Source: Albugo candida
Lineage: Eukaryota > Oomycota > Peronosporomycetes > Albuginales > Albuginaceae
Assembly: GCA_905220665.1 (NCBI GenBank)
Contig: CAJNAR010000158.1
Location: 310,001-374,000 of the forward strand
Reading direction: 5' to 3'
Length of the DNA stretch: 64,000 nt
The translations under genes and the position numbers were made by a program. Under the pieces are notes generated by a model. That model saw only the letters and a list, made by a program, of their open reading frames with translations, searched no databases and had not been told where the DNA came from. Shown here one piece after another: positions 55,101-64,000 of this stretch. Within the stretch, counting starts at the first letter, position 1, and the number at the start of each line of letters is the position of its first letter.

Positions 55101-58100
55101 TTGTGATCTCATCGATGGGCAAGCAGTCGACCGGCAAAAGTTATTTCCTTAATCACCTGACAGGTTCGTCATTCAACATTTCCGGTTCACGTTGTACGGA
55201 TGGCGCATGGATGTCGATGAAATTCATTGGTGACGTGCTTTTAGTGATTTTGGACTTTGAAGGCTTGGGGTCTTTCGAAAGATCCGAGCAAGAAGATGTA
55301 TTTCTCGCAGTCCTCAACTCTTCGATATCGCTATTCACAATATTTCGAATTGAAATGCGCTTTGACAAAGACGTCGATGAGTTGTTCAATAAGTTCCAGA
55401 AAGGAATGAAGTTGATCAAAGGAGATCGGCGTTTATTCCGTGGGAAGCTGTACATGAGCGTAAAAGATGTGAATCCCAACGACACGCGCGGTGTGACGGA
55501 CGAATTTGTGAGTAAACTGGACACATTACTGCATCGAAGCAAGGAAGCAAATTTCCTATCCGACATGTACAGCGGGGACTTGAGTATTAATTGTTCACCC
55601 CCTCTTGGAACCCGAAGCTACTATCGATCGTTGGATGTCGCAAGTCAAATGATTCAAACGTTGTTGGCTGGAGGTTCTGATACGGGATACGAAAATGCCA
55701 AAGATTTTTCAAATTGTTTGCGGTTGGTTTTGGCCAAAATTCATATTTTGGATTGGACGTCGTTGGACGATTCAGCCAAGCAGTTGCAGCTGGCAGAATT
55801 GACGCGATTGCTTCCAGGATTGGTACGAACAGGTTGTAAGATCCCTGTCGAAAAATTGGACGCTGTGGATATTGAGCCGTCTTTCAAAGAAGCGCTGATT
55901 GTTTCGATCGACAGGAAAGAAATTGAGGTATTCATGGACGAAGTCAGTGTTCGGCATCCAAATCTTGCCGGTAAATGGGAGGAGCTGAATCAGAGGATCC
56001 CATTCGAATTTATATGGGAGGATGGTGATATCGACTTTTGCATCAATCTGAACAGCACAAAGGAGCAGGAGGATGAGTTCGTATTGCCACTGAGCCGTCT
56101 GCATAGAAAGTATGTCCAAGCGCTGGAGAGTGCAGGCTATCCACAAAAATGCCACAATGTTGGCACACAAGAGGATTTCGACGCCGTATTGAGCTTCCTC
56201 GTACATCGACGATGCGCCCGTATTGAAAAATGGGCTTCCACAGTGCTTCAAAGTGATGAGTGGAACATGTATCGGCATCAGATGCTAGGACGCTTCAAAG
56301 CAATTGTGTGTCGATGTCAGCATCAGTGCGGTAGTTGTAAATTGGGATGCATGAAACCCACATCTCATTCCGGAAATCACGATTGTGATACGTCACACCG
56401 ATGCAATGGACAATGTTCATACTGCTGTGTGGTCGCTGCGATACCAAAATGCTCCAAGGAAGCTGGTCATGAGGGCGTTTGTGAATGCAAAGAAGGCGAC
56501 CATTCTTGTGGGCTGGTATGCATGAATGCTGGGGCTCGAAATTGCGATAAGAGCTGTTCCCTGAAACGAGGCCACGAAGGTGATCACATGTGCTCTGTCA
56601 AAGTCCACGTGTGTTCGGGTATGTGCTCTGCCAAAAATTGCACGAATTCTTGTACGGTGAGTTTCGACTCGGCGCATTCGGCACACAAATGTGCGCTTGA
56701 AAGCTGTTTGGAGGTGTGCTTCATGGAAGGATGCAAGCGTCTATGTTCTGTGAAAGAGCACTTTCACGGTCAGACAGAGGCGCTTGTGGCCCAATCTGTC
56801 GACCAAAGTGTGAATGGAAAAGGTGCAGTGCACGATGCCGAGTCTGAGGTGCCACCCATTCATATGTGCGATGGATCACACGAATGCATGGAGCATTGTG
56901 AGGAAGCGGGGATTTGCAAGCGGAATCTCAAGTTAAAAAAAACGACGAGAACTTTCCAAGGAAAGCGGGGAAGCTTCCAATACACTCTGAAAGAAATGAA
57001 CGCATCCAGAAAGAAATGTAGCGTTGTACTACAGCCAAAGGAAATGCTTCATGAAGGGAAGCATACGTGTGCCAAGGAGACCGATGAGGATGACGGTGAT
57101 GTTGTGCATTATTGCGATGTTCGATGTCTTTGCTGCGAGTATTTCTGCGATGAGAAATACGGGCACGAGGGAATGCATACCACTGCGCATGGAAATATGA
57201 TCCGCACTCGTTTCTACTCGGACACCAAAAATTTCGATGTTCAAGGTCGCCAGTATGAAAGTGGTGAACGTGGGATCGCCGAAATGTGTAACATGTACTG
57301 CAGTAAAATGGGTCGTGGTCATGTTCATTATTTACCATGCACGAATGGAAGAAGGTCGGGATGCACGTACGTTGGAAGTGAGGATGAGCGGCAACATTGT
57401 GTGAGGAAGCTGGTTCCACAACCCGAGAAACCTCTGGACGAAGTTTTGCATGGGAAGTTCTGGGAGACATTGGGCTGGGAAGATCCATGTTCGTCTATCC
57501 AAGACCGTGAAGAATTCCGTAAATGTGGTTTTAAGTGTGATGCCTCCGAACATGCCGACAAAGGGAAGGAATCGTATTGTACTTTGCCTGCGTGGCACAA
57601 GCCTTCTACTGATGTGACAAATATCGGTGGGCACGAATTTGATTGCCAGCATATTGCGTCTGGTGGCCAGCACCACCATATCTTCGTGTTGGATGCTTCT
57701 GGATCGATGAGTGGGAGTCCATGGGCACATTTACTTGCGGCGTATCGAGAGTACATCAGTAATCGTCTGACAAGTGGTGGGATGTGTGGAGACATTGTCT
57801 CCGTCATTACATTTGATAGTCAGGCAAGAGTCGTTGTCGAAGGCCAGCCAATAAGCTCCGTCGAATTTCTGCACATTCCGTACAGTGGCGGGGGTACTTG
57901 TTACTCGGAGGCGTTGCGAGAAGCGTTGGGTATATTGTCCCGAACGAATTACTCGGTTTATAAACCAGCAGTTATCTTCTTCTCGGATGGTCAGCCGCAT
58001 GACCCGGTAGAAGGCGCGCGATTGGGGGAAGAGATTGCCCGTATGTATGTTCCGTACGGCTTACGCGCTTTCGCGGTCGGATTTGGCAGTATCAATCTTC

Positions 58101-58405
58101 GCGTGTTAGAAAGGATAGCGTCAAAATTGGGCGGGACGTATATGCATACTATGGTGGGTAATGAGTTGAGAACGACATTCTGCAAGATTTCGGCCTCGTT
58201 GAGTACCAAAGCGGGTCTTGCGATTGTCGAGGAAAGAGACGAAAGTATTGATTGTTCGATCTGCAAGCAGAAGATCGATGGGAAGGAGAAAACTCTATCA
58301 TGCGGACATTGCCTGCACAAAAAGTGTTTCAATGGGATGAAGACCGCTTCGGAAGAGAAGGATGGATCACTTCGGTGTCCAGTGTGTCGTGTTAGTTGCA
58401 GTTAG
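52118..58405 (+). CDS. Giant GBP-like GTPase with Cys/His-rich, vWA and RING-H2 domains
   Basis: A 2,095-residue single-exon protein. Residues ~560-800 look beta-propeller-like. A GBP/VLIG-type large GTPase domain starts near 985: P-loop GKQSTGKS (1001-1008), switch I RCTDGAW (Thr1027), DFEG (1046-1049), and VKD (Lys1116-Asp1117) at the place where GBPs have Arg-Asp. Cys/His-rich segments at ~1397-1830 repeat GHEGxH-C-like units. A von Willebrand A domain has an intact MIDAS start DASGS (1859-1863). The C-terminus is a RING-H2: C2046-x2-C2049, then CGHCLHKKC and CPVC. The layout suggests an E3 ligase coupled to a membrane- or polymer-forming GTPase, possibly in cell-autonomous defence, which is inference. 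Start at 52118, or Met33 (52214). Unlike most neighbours it has no intron. Confidence 0.88.
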   Translation: MRLQLEDKECYRSIDCYRVLSLSRELQNGGEAMKPVLDELELKRLCVQLGVASSPRTTGNMGSDLEEDFDQEFARYLRNKVFTPVNLLKNTDGKNAEVLGLFGKQNAVKQQLEQMNIWAEKIGQLSVNDQGIYCVCSNAASIANGKRVTLVIFTWLTDALFDPTALRDMATYMLRFLSNLTSHLICCVLDQDVKCIQSIVDGRKNSSDDEELDALSYSARFKVECQEDARDKVTCSIENSLQIPECQENTKVQLASGSYMGVVTTTSQVRKRLKKEIARFYSTDKLCHWIENRAKVYRMDLHPLLNSLNRVYRKAILESFHSHPKQKLDEIDAIYATEKNEKAFFQTKMTKFSTTCFTLSLLSKTTIEEYRTAFERIASAVTPGTITETMSSTIQIPIKLYEARDTLVKLYKSGKVDEVQKAIHDIIGGKSCAKSRWQWSLFALEVPKELDNMVLTRMSDARNEWLTYVNGILADAMDSACVRKFVEEEVEEARQWMQSEKHAIVQVALVSLFDNLANADKERKITVHRASSLMNLIEFDVESEEEDISVDIVSVQKYSMNGLHPLGSLPFDKDDGIIGIYTVQAFSLLVVSSRNSTIRVIQFASDMRLAPVFTLERSFKRSISLCDFNVNERILAILYDAGKKRLGVVRLFRFSEKYNIMDRAGDLDLDIKTTLEGPIVELVAVKNAIYVVDKNGMAQSIHLRSQQVSRKFQVNPLDRCGKLFCPQEAVLMAGRMVSIKDSEYEVVISTISQVDHRFLPDESVGVQLLSKDASIVCVGNLLHILDLVACRLYAIRLDVSIRSDSYRIRHAAGRLDADADSDIKEDWLRTFYHMYEKFPVRGSLHDNYGNRIFKLLFSVQGEEACDTTMIESTFKCYLERIMEDLKKLHKPLHGLDLASNVVVGCAYPCSDWILDQVHRSTTLPAHELILRMITFVPLQICRAEDNTLNILGCRNTKSLNDSLQQSTMIDAASIAGSIRFGFLSVLLEAWQGRCVVISSMGKQSTGKSYFLNHLTGSSFNISGSRCTDGAWMSMKFIGDVLLVILDFEGLGSFERSEQEDVFLAVLNSSISLFTIFRIEMRFDKDVDELFNKFQKGMKLIKGDRRLFRGKLYMSVKDVNPNDTRGVTDEFVSKLDTLLHRSKEANFLSDMYSGDLSINCSPPLGTRSYYRSLDVASQMIQTLLAGGSDTGYENAKDFSNCLRLVLAKIHILDWTSLDDSAKQLQLAELTRLLPGLVRTGCKIPVEKLDAVDIEPSFKEALIVSIDRKEIEVFMDEVSVRHPNLAGKWEELNQRIPFEFIWEDGDIDFCINLNSTKEQEDEFVLPLSRLHRKYVQALESAGYPQKCHNVGTQEDFDAVLSFLVHRRCARIEKWASTVLQSDEWNMYRHQMLGRFKAIVCRCQHQCGSCKLGCMKPTSHSGNHDCDTSHRCNGQCSYCCVVAAIPKCSKEAGHEGVCECKEGDHSCGLVCMNAGARNCDKSCSLKRGHEGDHMCSVKVHVCSGMCSAKNCTNSCTVSFDSAHSAHKCALESCLEVCFMEGCKRLCSVKEHFHGQTEALVAQSVDQSVNGKGAVHDAESEVPPIHMCDGSHECMEHCEEAGICKRNLKLKKTTRTFQGKRGSFQYTLKEMNASRKKCSVVLQPKEMLHEGKHTCAKETDEDDGDVVHYCDVRCLCCEYFCDEKYGHEGMHTTAHGNMIRTRFYSDTKNFDVQGRQYESGERGIAEMCNMYCSKMGRGHVHYLPCTNGRRSGCTYVGSEDERQHCVRKLVPQPEKPLDEVLHGKFWETLGWEDPCSSIQDREEFRKCGFKCDASEHADKGKESYCTLPAWHKPSTDVTNIGGHEFDCQHIASGGQHHHIFVLDASGSMSGSPWAHLLAAYREYISNRLTSGGMCGDIVSVITFDSQARVVVEGQPISSVEFLHIPYSGGGTCYSEALREALGILSRTNYSVYKPAVIFFSDGQPHDPVEGARLGEEIARMYVPYGLRAFAVGFGSINLRVLERIASKLGGTYMHTMVGNELRTTFCKISASLSTKAGLAIVEERDESIDCSICKQKIDGKEKTLSCGHCLHKKCFNGMKTASEEKDGSLRCPVCRVSCS

Positions 58406-58817
58406 GTGGTAGCGTTTTGTTTGGCTTATATTTATTGTGTGAGCACTTTGATTTTGTGACGCTTGAATCATACGAGTGCGTTTATTACTTACGGCACATT
58501 TATACTTGCACTTTTGATATGTTTGAAAGATACGGATTATAATTATCGCGGAGTCTGGTGGAAAGCTCTGTTTCAGGTCATTTAATTAGTGGAAACAATA
58601 AACTCAACGGAAAGTGAAAGATAGAAATCGAACACCTATATAGGCGGTTTTTCGGTTAAGAGCTTAACAGCTTATTAGCGCGATGTACTAATAGCTTGTT
58701 GTCGCATAAAGGACGTATCATACTTATCGCAGTAAAAACTCTTATTCGGTAGTGCAGAGGACTGAGAGTGACCTGTTTGAGTGTTTTTTTTTCCAATAAC
58801 AAGATTGCTAATACTCT
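58406..58817. other. Convergent intergenic region
   Basis: About 410 AT-rich bases between the two converging stop codons of the GTPase gene and the DnaJ-TMEM185 gene. Both 3' UTRs should lie here. No further gene was seen. Confidence 0.4.
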
Positions 58818-60522
58818 TTACGAGGTTTGATTGTCACTTTGTGTTTTGAAGGACAAACCATCTTCCGAATTCGCAACGTATTCGGTCTGTACTTCGTCAT
58901 TTGGGCTAGGTATCTCTTCATTATTGGTAGATCCATCTTCAGCACGCATACCGAATCCTAGGCAAGCAATAAAACAGCAAATGAGTAGGAGAATCAGACC
59001 GGACTATAAATACCGAATCAACCATGACATAAGTGAGTAAAACAAAGACTGGTGCAATGACATAGTCACTTACAACGATAAACCACGGAAGTAAGATGTA
59101 AAGAGTTGAAAAGCTGCCATCCTGTAAACGAGCCGACATAATGAAAAAGGGGGAAAATACCACCGCGATAAGTCCGATTGTGCAAAAAGCATCCACTCCT
59201 GGGGATCTAGACGTATTGTCTGGCTCCTTTGTTTCTGATTCACGGGTGCAGTTGTCGTATGATGGTAAGTCAGTCGACTTTGTGTCCGAATTGCTTCCGG
59301 TTTTTTCGCGCTGTGATCTTCGTGCAGCAAAAAACCTCTTGATGGGATGCCACACAAGGTAGGCGATACACACCCATAACGGAATGAATACAATCCACCA
59401 ATTCGTATCACCCAGATCGCCATCAATTCTAGTTGCTAACAGTATCGCTTGAGCAAGCCGAGAAGTATTCCAAAAGAGCGTGCCGCCAATCTGACGAATT
59501 AGCATCTGCTGCTGCTGCTTGATTGCCTCTGTGGTGCTGACTCCAGCCCCCTCGCTCTGTCGTGTCAAAGCAGCGTAATTAACAGATCCAACTATGACCA
59601 ATTCCATGAATGTGAGTCCATCGTAGACGAAATACGGAATGAAGACTTCTTTTACCGACCACTCAATGTTTTGATTTAGTTTCATGGCAATAAATATTTG
59701 CAATACTAATAACAATAGAGATTTGAGAAGTCTGTACAACTTGAACATTTTGGACTTGGGAGACTTGGTCGGTCTTTCTTCATCCTCTTCATCTGAAACG
59801 AGGTAAGAGCAACCAAGACAGCAATAATATATGCTATCTAGTATCCACATTGGAATAAACACCACAACCCAGTCCCAAGATACCGTATGATTGACTCGTA
59901 AGCACCAGAATACTACAATAAAAAGCCGAATCAGCTGTAAAACCCACGAAAAGAACCTTTGTGTACATAATTCCTACTCGGAATAATGAGAAAAAAACTG
60001 AATAACGACGCTATGAGGAGCATCAAGAAACATTTTCCTTTTACTCCAACTGCATTTAGGGAGCCAAAAAGCGCCGCCAGCATTTCCTGCAACACATTCA
60101 CAATCACAATATTTTTGACAACTAAATAATCTGAATGATGTACTCACTTCTGGACTCAGATTTCCAACATTTTCCATAAGTTTGACTCCGTCCTCACCCA
60201 TTCTAATAAATAAAACATCAACACATTGCACAAGCACACAGAATGACCGTACCGATCGTAAATTTCCCGTTTTTTGGGGTCCGACAGGACATCATAAGCG
60301 TACTTCATTCTGGTAAACTACAGTAGCATTCTTCATAATTTTCACACTGTCTCAGAATGAACTCACATCTTCTTGTATTTCGGGAGAGTTTCCACGTTTG
60401 TCCGGATGTAGTTGTAAGGCCTTTTTGCGATATGCTTTTTTGAGCAATTCGGGAGTGACATCCGGATCGACTCCCAGCAGATCGTAGAATACTGTCGAAT
60501 TGATTGTTTTCTTGGGCGCCAT
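58818..60522 (-). CDS. DnaJ-TMEM185-like fusion membrane protein
   Basis: Exons 60522-60367, 60317-60253, 60202-60148, 60086-59978, 59912-59074 and 59003-58818 give 469 residues. Residues 10-70 form a J domain: FYDLLGVDPDVTPELLKKAY, HPD (39-41), MKYAYDVLSDPKKREIYDRYG across a join. The rest is multi-pass: a helix FLMLLIASLFSFFLIIP, then repeated loop-helix units of TMEM185 (Tmemb_185A) type such as VNHTVSWDWVVVFIPMWILD, LNQNIEWSVKEVFIPYFVYD, NWWIVFIPLWV and FSTLYILLPWFIV. The J domain would recruit Hsp70 to a membrane. The last intron (70 nt, GTAAGT donor) replaces a frame that otherwise ends at 58939, and restores a helix LILLLICCFIACLGF with an acidic tail. A separate DnaJ gene and TMEM185 gene would each lack an end, so I favour one gene. 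Confidence 0.8.
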
Positions 60523-61589
60523 TATGCGAATGATCACGCGCGTACAATACTTCCAGTATCTCTTCCAAGTGAGATAAGAATAATGTACTCGCTGTGCATT
60601 CAGGTGTGTAATTATGTACTATCCACTATTCTTGTCACCGATTGTGTACTACACTATTTAAGGGGGTAATTTCTAGCTACTACATTACTTCGTGCTTTAC
60701 ATCGCAATATCACCAGGATCCTTACGATTATACAGATGAGCGAGCCTGTTTGCCCGAAGCGAAAGCGATTTAGTTTTTCTATTTTATTTGTGTAGGAATC
60801 TTATGCTATTTCGATTGTTCTTCGGAATTTTATTGCGGTAATTACTTCTCTATCCCGAAATTAATGGATTATGGCGGAAGCGGACGACAAATGTAGCTAG
60901 CACCCAGTGAGCACAACGAATGCTACATATGCTCCCCGCAAAAGGACCCTGTGTATTGATCCGACAAAAATGACGTTTGCGCTGAAATTAGTATAGACAA
61001 CGTGATCGAAGTGAGTATACCCATCATTGTTCCCATAGAATCAGAGTTTGAATTGACTCATTGCTAAAATCACATTAGAGTGACTTTGAAAATGGCAAAA
61101 ACTTTTGCCCGAGTCAGATGGGACAATGCATCCGAAAATATCGGCTGCGACACCTTTTCAATAATTGACACTATTTTTCTGCTGACCCTTAGTGAGTCAA
61201 TCTTCTTGTCTACTATATACACACTCTGCTTGAAACGCAATAGCAAATAAGTAATCATAGCAATACAATATCGTGCATCTTTGGCATGTACACGCGTGGT
61301 CCGCTTCAGACATCTACTTTATTTTGGTATACTCGATGACCCCTTCCTGGCAATATCCGCACCGTCAGCTCGGACAATGATGCTCCGATATCTCAATCTG
61401 TTGACCAGATGATTGAATGACTATCAAGGTTGCCTTGAATGGGATCGTGGAGGAGTAAGTGTATCCGATAATGCCGAAGCTTTGTAAGTAAGGCAGTCAC
61501 ATAATCAAGAGCTCTCCATGAAAATCATTAATGATGAAGAAGAAACTTGGAAAGAGCAAAAACAATAAACAACTCAGAAATCATTGTGA
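60523..61589. other. Intergenic stretch, no gene seen
   Basis: About 1.07 kb. The best frame is a 62-codon minus-strand one (61258-61070) without a family match. It presumably contains the DnaJ-TMEM185 promoter and the 3' end of GCSH. Confidence 0.45.
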
Positions 61590-62254
61590 TTAATGCTCTT
61601 CATTCTCGCAGTGTTCCTGATACGAACTTTCGTCCATAAGATCATCCAAATCTGCAGGATTATCGACCTATTGATTTCACATCGAGTTAGATTACGAATT
61701 ATAAGCATCTTAGTTGCATACATTGATCTTGATAAACCAGCCCTTGCCCATAGCATCTTCATTCACTAAATGTGAATTCTCTGCCAATTGCTACACATCA
61801 ACGCCCTTTAGTTATTATATAATTTTACTCCCCAGCAAGTAATTCACCTCGTTTATAGCCACAACTTTTCCTGTGACCGGTGTGAAGGTATCACTTGCAG
61901 TCTTTACTGACTCGACTGCACCAAATACATCACTGTGTGAATGCGATTTGTGAGCGCAAAGCGGTGCATACAGTTTTATGTTCCTTACCCTTTCGAAAAC
62001 GTTTCTCCAACAGATGGAAGCTCCACGTAAACCACATCACCCAAAGAGTTTTGGGCAAAATCGGTGATACCGATCGTCCCTACCTTTCCTTCGACCTTAA
62101 TATACTCGTGTTGTGGAGTGTAATACGTTGAGAAAAATGAATGGAAAGGAAGATTTCCAGTCGATACAAATTGTGCAATTTTTTTCACGTGTTGTCGATG
62201 ACGCAATACATTGTGCGGTAGCTTTGAAAAGCGGCAAATCGATGCCAACGACAT
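61590..62254 (-). CDS. GCSH: Glycine cleavage system H protein
   Basis: A lipoyl carrier of the mitochondrial glycine decarboxylase complex; it shuttles the aminomethyl group between P, T and L proteins. Exons 62254-61989, 61932-61848, 61790-61722 and 61667-61590 give 165 residues, close to the family length with its transit peptide. The N-terminal ~45 residues are basic and suit mitochondrial import. Diagnostic segments are [33 protein letters not shown], the lipoylated lysine in [10 protein letters not shown], and [13 protein letters not shown]. The three introns are 54-57 nt and keep phase. The end is acidic (NEEH stop). Confidence 0.95.
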
Positions 62255-62546
62255 GAGCTTTTAAATTTCTGAGCGAGTTGATAGCGCCGCGATTCTCAAT
62301 ACAAGCCCCTCCCAACTACAATCACTTTTTTAATAAAGCTCCCTGCTTGCGCGCCGCAACTTCAAACTTCAATTTGCACCGTAATTCATTCCATCAAAAT
62401 GACGAGCTTCTACGAGACTTTTGAGAGTTACCAATCCAAATCGCATAAACTAACTTGTAATATTACGCCTTTCTATCAAAGATCAAGCGATTCTCATGAA
62501 TAATACCCTTAAGAATTGTTTATCATACAATGTATTAGCACAAACG

Positions 62547-64000
62547 CTACACAGCCAAACATAACGCTCGATCTATATCAATACCATTGAGCCGACAGCA
62601 GCCGATAACCCTTTCCGGAAGCTCTTCTTCTGTTTCTCCTTGTAGAACAAACGCGATATCAATCACCAAACTCGCAGTCTTATTCAAAAGCAAATGGATG
62701 CCCCGACGTGCGATATACGAAAATGTGTGAAGATCCACAACCATCTCAATATTCCCATCTTCGTACTGGTACAATCGATGTTGTGGTCGCGTGAGTACAG
62801 GCGTGGCGTTATGGCTGTGCAATAACCGCTTTGCAACGCCACTGATGCCACAATCTTGTTCATTGGCAACTTGGGCAATCACTTTGAATCGATCGATTAT
62901 AGCGGCATTCTTCTCGTTCGTTGCAGTCAAGAATCGGTGGAGAAGACACAAGTATCCGTCTGTGGGGTTTAGGATTTCGGAAAAGATTTTCTCAGGAATC
63001 CGCCAATAAAGCACAAGATTATATCCCGGTCCGTCGGCATTGGCATCACCCCACATGGTCGGGCTGTAATGTGGAAGCTGGGCATTGATGATGAAAAGTC
63101 TGTCCGATTGGTCAGGAAGCTCAATATGTGTGAGTATTCGGTCGACTTTACGCTCCGTTCGGAATAAATCGGCTCCAATATATTCGAAGAGAGCTGTATC
63201 GGACGCCTATCAAAGAAATTAGACAAATCAAGAAGCTCCGGTTTGCATGAATCACCTCTTTTCGTCTTGACTTTTTGTAGTCTCGACTACGCACTTGGAA
63301 GGTTTGAGCATCCACAGGGAGGCAGCAATGTGATGAGACGGATAATGCATCGCGATGAAACATTGATGAGCCCAGTGGTATCCTCTGAGCACTTGAGCGA
63401 GCAGCTTCACAGTCCAGTCGAAAGCTACCGGTTGAGTCGATTTTCGAATGTTGTGGATTTGTGTGGCTTGGACCATGAAGGCAGCAGATTTCTTTATTTG
63501 GACACGATTCCGATGACTTTTTAGAATTGGAAATATCCGAAACAATTCGTTGTTTGACATGGAAATGACGGTCAAAATCGTAGATTTGTTCTCGCATAGG
63601 GCCATATGAAGCCAATACGAAAAAGAGACTTGCAATGGCCGCAACCAGCAATTTCGACATCACATTCTCACTTGCAAAGCACTTTACAGCAATGATATTA
63701 ACAATGAATCCGACGATACAGCATTCCTTTTGACCAACGACACACACTTGGAATTTCCACCTCGTACGTCCTGTCGATGGCGGAAGACAATTGATACGCG
63801 GAAGAGAAAGAACAGGCTTGACGGCAGCATGATTTGGTCGCGGCGGCAATTCTTGCTCGACTGCCGATTTGCCTGAGGCCTCTTGATTAACAGCTGTGGA
63901 TGTCATCCCCATTCGATCGTCTTTCAAAATCTCAGTCGTGATACTCGGATCGATTTCGTGATCTTCCTTGGTCACAAAATCCTCTGCCTCCTGTAACTTT
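62547..64000 (-). CDS. EDR2 C-terminal domain membrane protein, 5' end cut
   Basis: The right edge of the window cuts this minus-strand gene. Visible exons are about 64000-63256 and 63206-62547, joined by a 49-nt phase-0 intron. The second half is an EDR2-C (DUF1336) domain: PVDAQTFQVRSRDYKKSRRKE, ALFEYIGADLFRTERKVDRI, FIINAQLPHYSP, IIDRFKVIAQVANEQDCGIS, THFSY-type LHTFSYIARRGIHL, and ELPERVIGCCRLNGIDID at the end. Two hydrophobic segments near VGFIVNIIAVKCF and KLLVAAIASLFFVLASYG lie upstream of it. In plants EDR2 proteins combine START/PH and this domain in lipid-linked control of cell death; here the N-terminal domains are outside the window. The frame is open to the edge, so no start is given. 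Confidence 0.88.

Noticed and set aside
57029..57807. Overlapping minus-strand frames of 99-186 codons opposite the Cys-rich and vWA region
   Set aside because: They are antisense shadows of a well-supported plus-strand protein. Their His/Thr-rich composition reflects the Cys and Gly codons on the other strand.
58939..59003. C-terminus ending at 58939 for the TMEM185-like protein
   Set aside because: It reads through a GTAAGT donor. Splicing 59004-59073 restores a membrane helix and a longer acidic tail ending at 58818.

Overview
The window looks like nuclear DNA of a flagellate, gene-dense protist, and an oomycete fits best. Gene density and the very short introns (mostly 45-70 nt) suggest the small-genome, Albugo-like part of the group. 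This is an inference from gene content: a ciliary WD40/coiled-coil protein (CFAP57), two secreted GH131-like proteins, mitochondrial leucine and glycine catabolism enzymes, and ordinary eukaryotic housekeeping genes with GT-AG introns. No bacterial operon or virus was seen.

Layout. 1-9 kb: the 3' part of CFAP57 (+), a mucin-like membrane protein (+), NECAP (-), the mitochondrial pyruvate carrier MPC1 (+, three small exons) and MCCC2 (-). 9-18 kb: an RNF141-like RING protein (-), a four-helix membrane protein (+), an HSF-type factor (-), then a tight same-strand run SPCS3, PSMB3, U2SURP (+), and a GH131-like protein (-). 18.5-27 kb: an unresolved minus-strand multi-exon gene, RPAP1 (+), a decayed non-LTR retrotransposon (-) and tRNA-Leu(UAA). 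27-35 kb: an amino-acid permease (+), ATIC (+), a mitochondrial-type TPR protein (-) divergent by 39 bp from an alpha/beta-hydrolase-fold protein (+), and a coiled-coil protein (+). 35-42.6 kb: the P5A ATPase ATP13A1 (+), a STIMATE-like membrane protein (+) and an aminotransferase apparently fused to an HTH_psq domain (-). 42.6-50.6 kb: a 2 kb stretch without a clear gene, a second GH131 paralogue (+) and a myosin (+). 50.6-64 kb: a coiled-coil protein (-), a 2,095-residue GBP-like GTPase/vWA/RING protein (+), a DnaJ-TMEM185-like fusion (-), GCSH (-) and an EDR2-C protein running off the right edge (-).

Many genes here are split by introns, so no single open frame covers them. I joined exons by hand using GT/AG sites, reading-frame continuity and family alignment from memory. 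Where the total is divisible by three and the length matches the family (PSMB3 204 aa, SPCS3 178 aa, MPC1 104 aa, GCSH 165 aa), the models are strong. Most distinctive are the giant GTPase-vWA-RING protein, the HTH_psq-aminotransferase fusion, the DnaJ-TMEM185 fusion and an alpha/beta hydrolase lacking its nucleophile serine.
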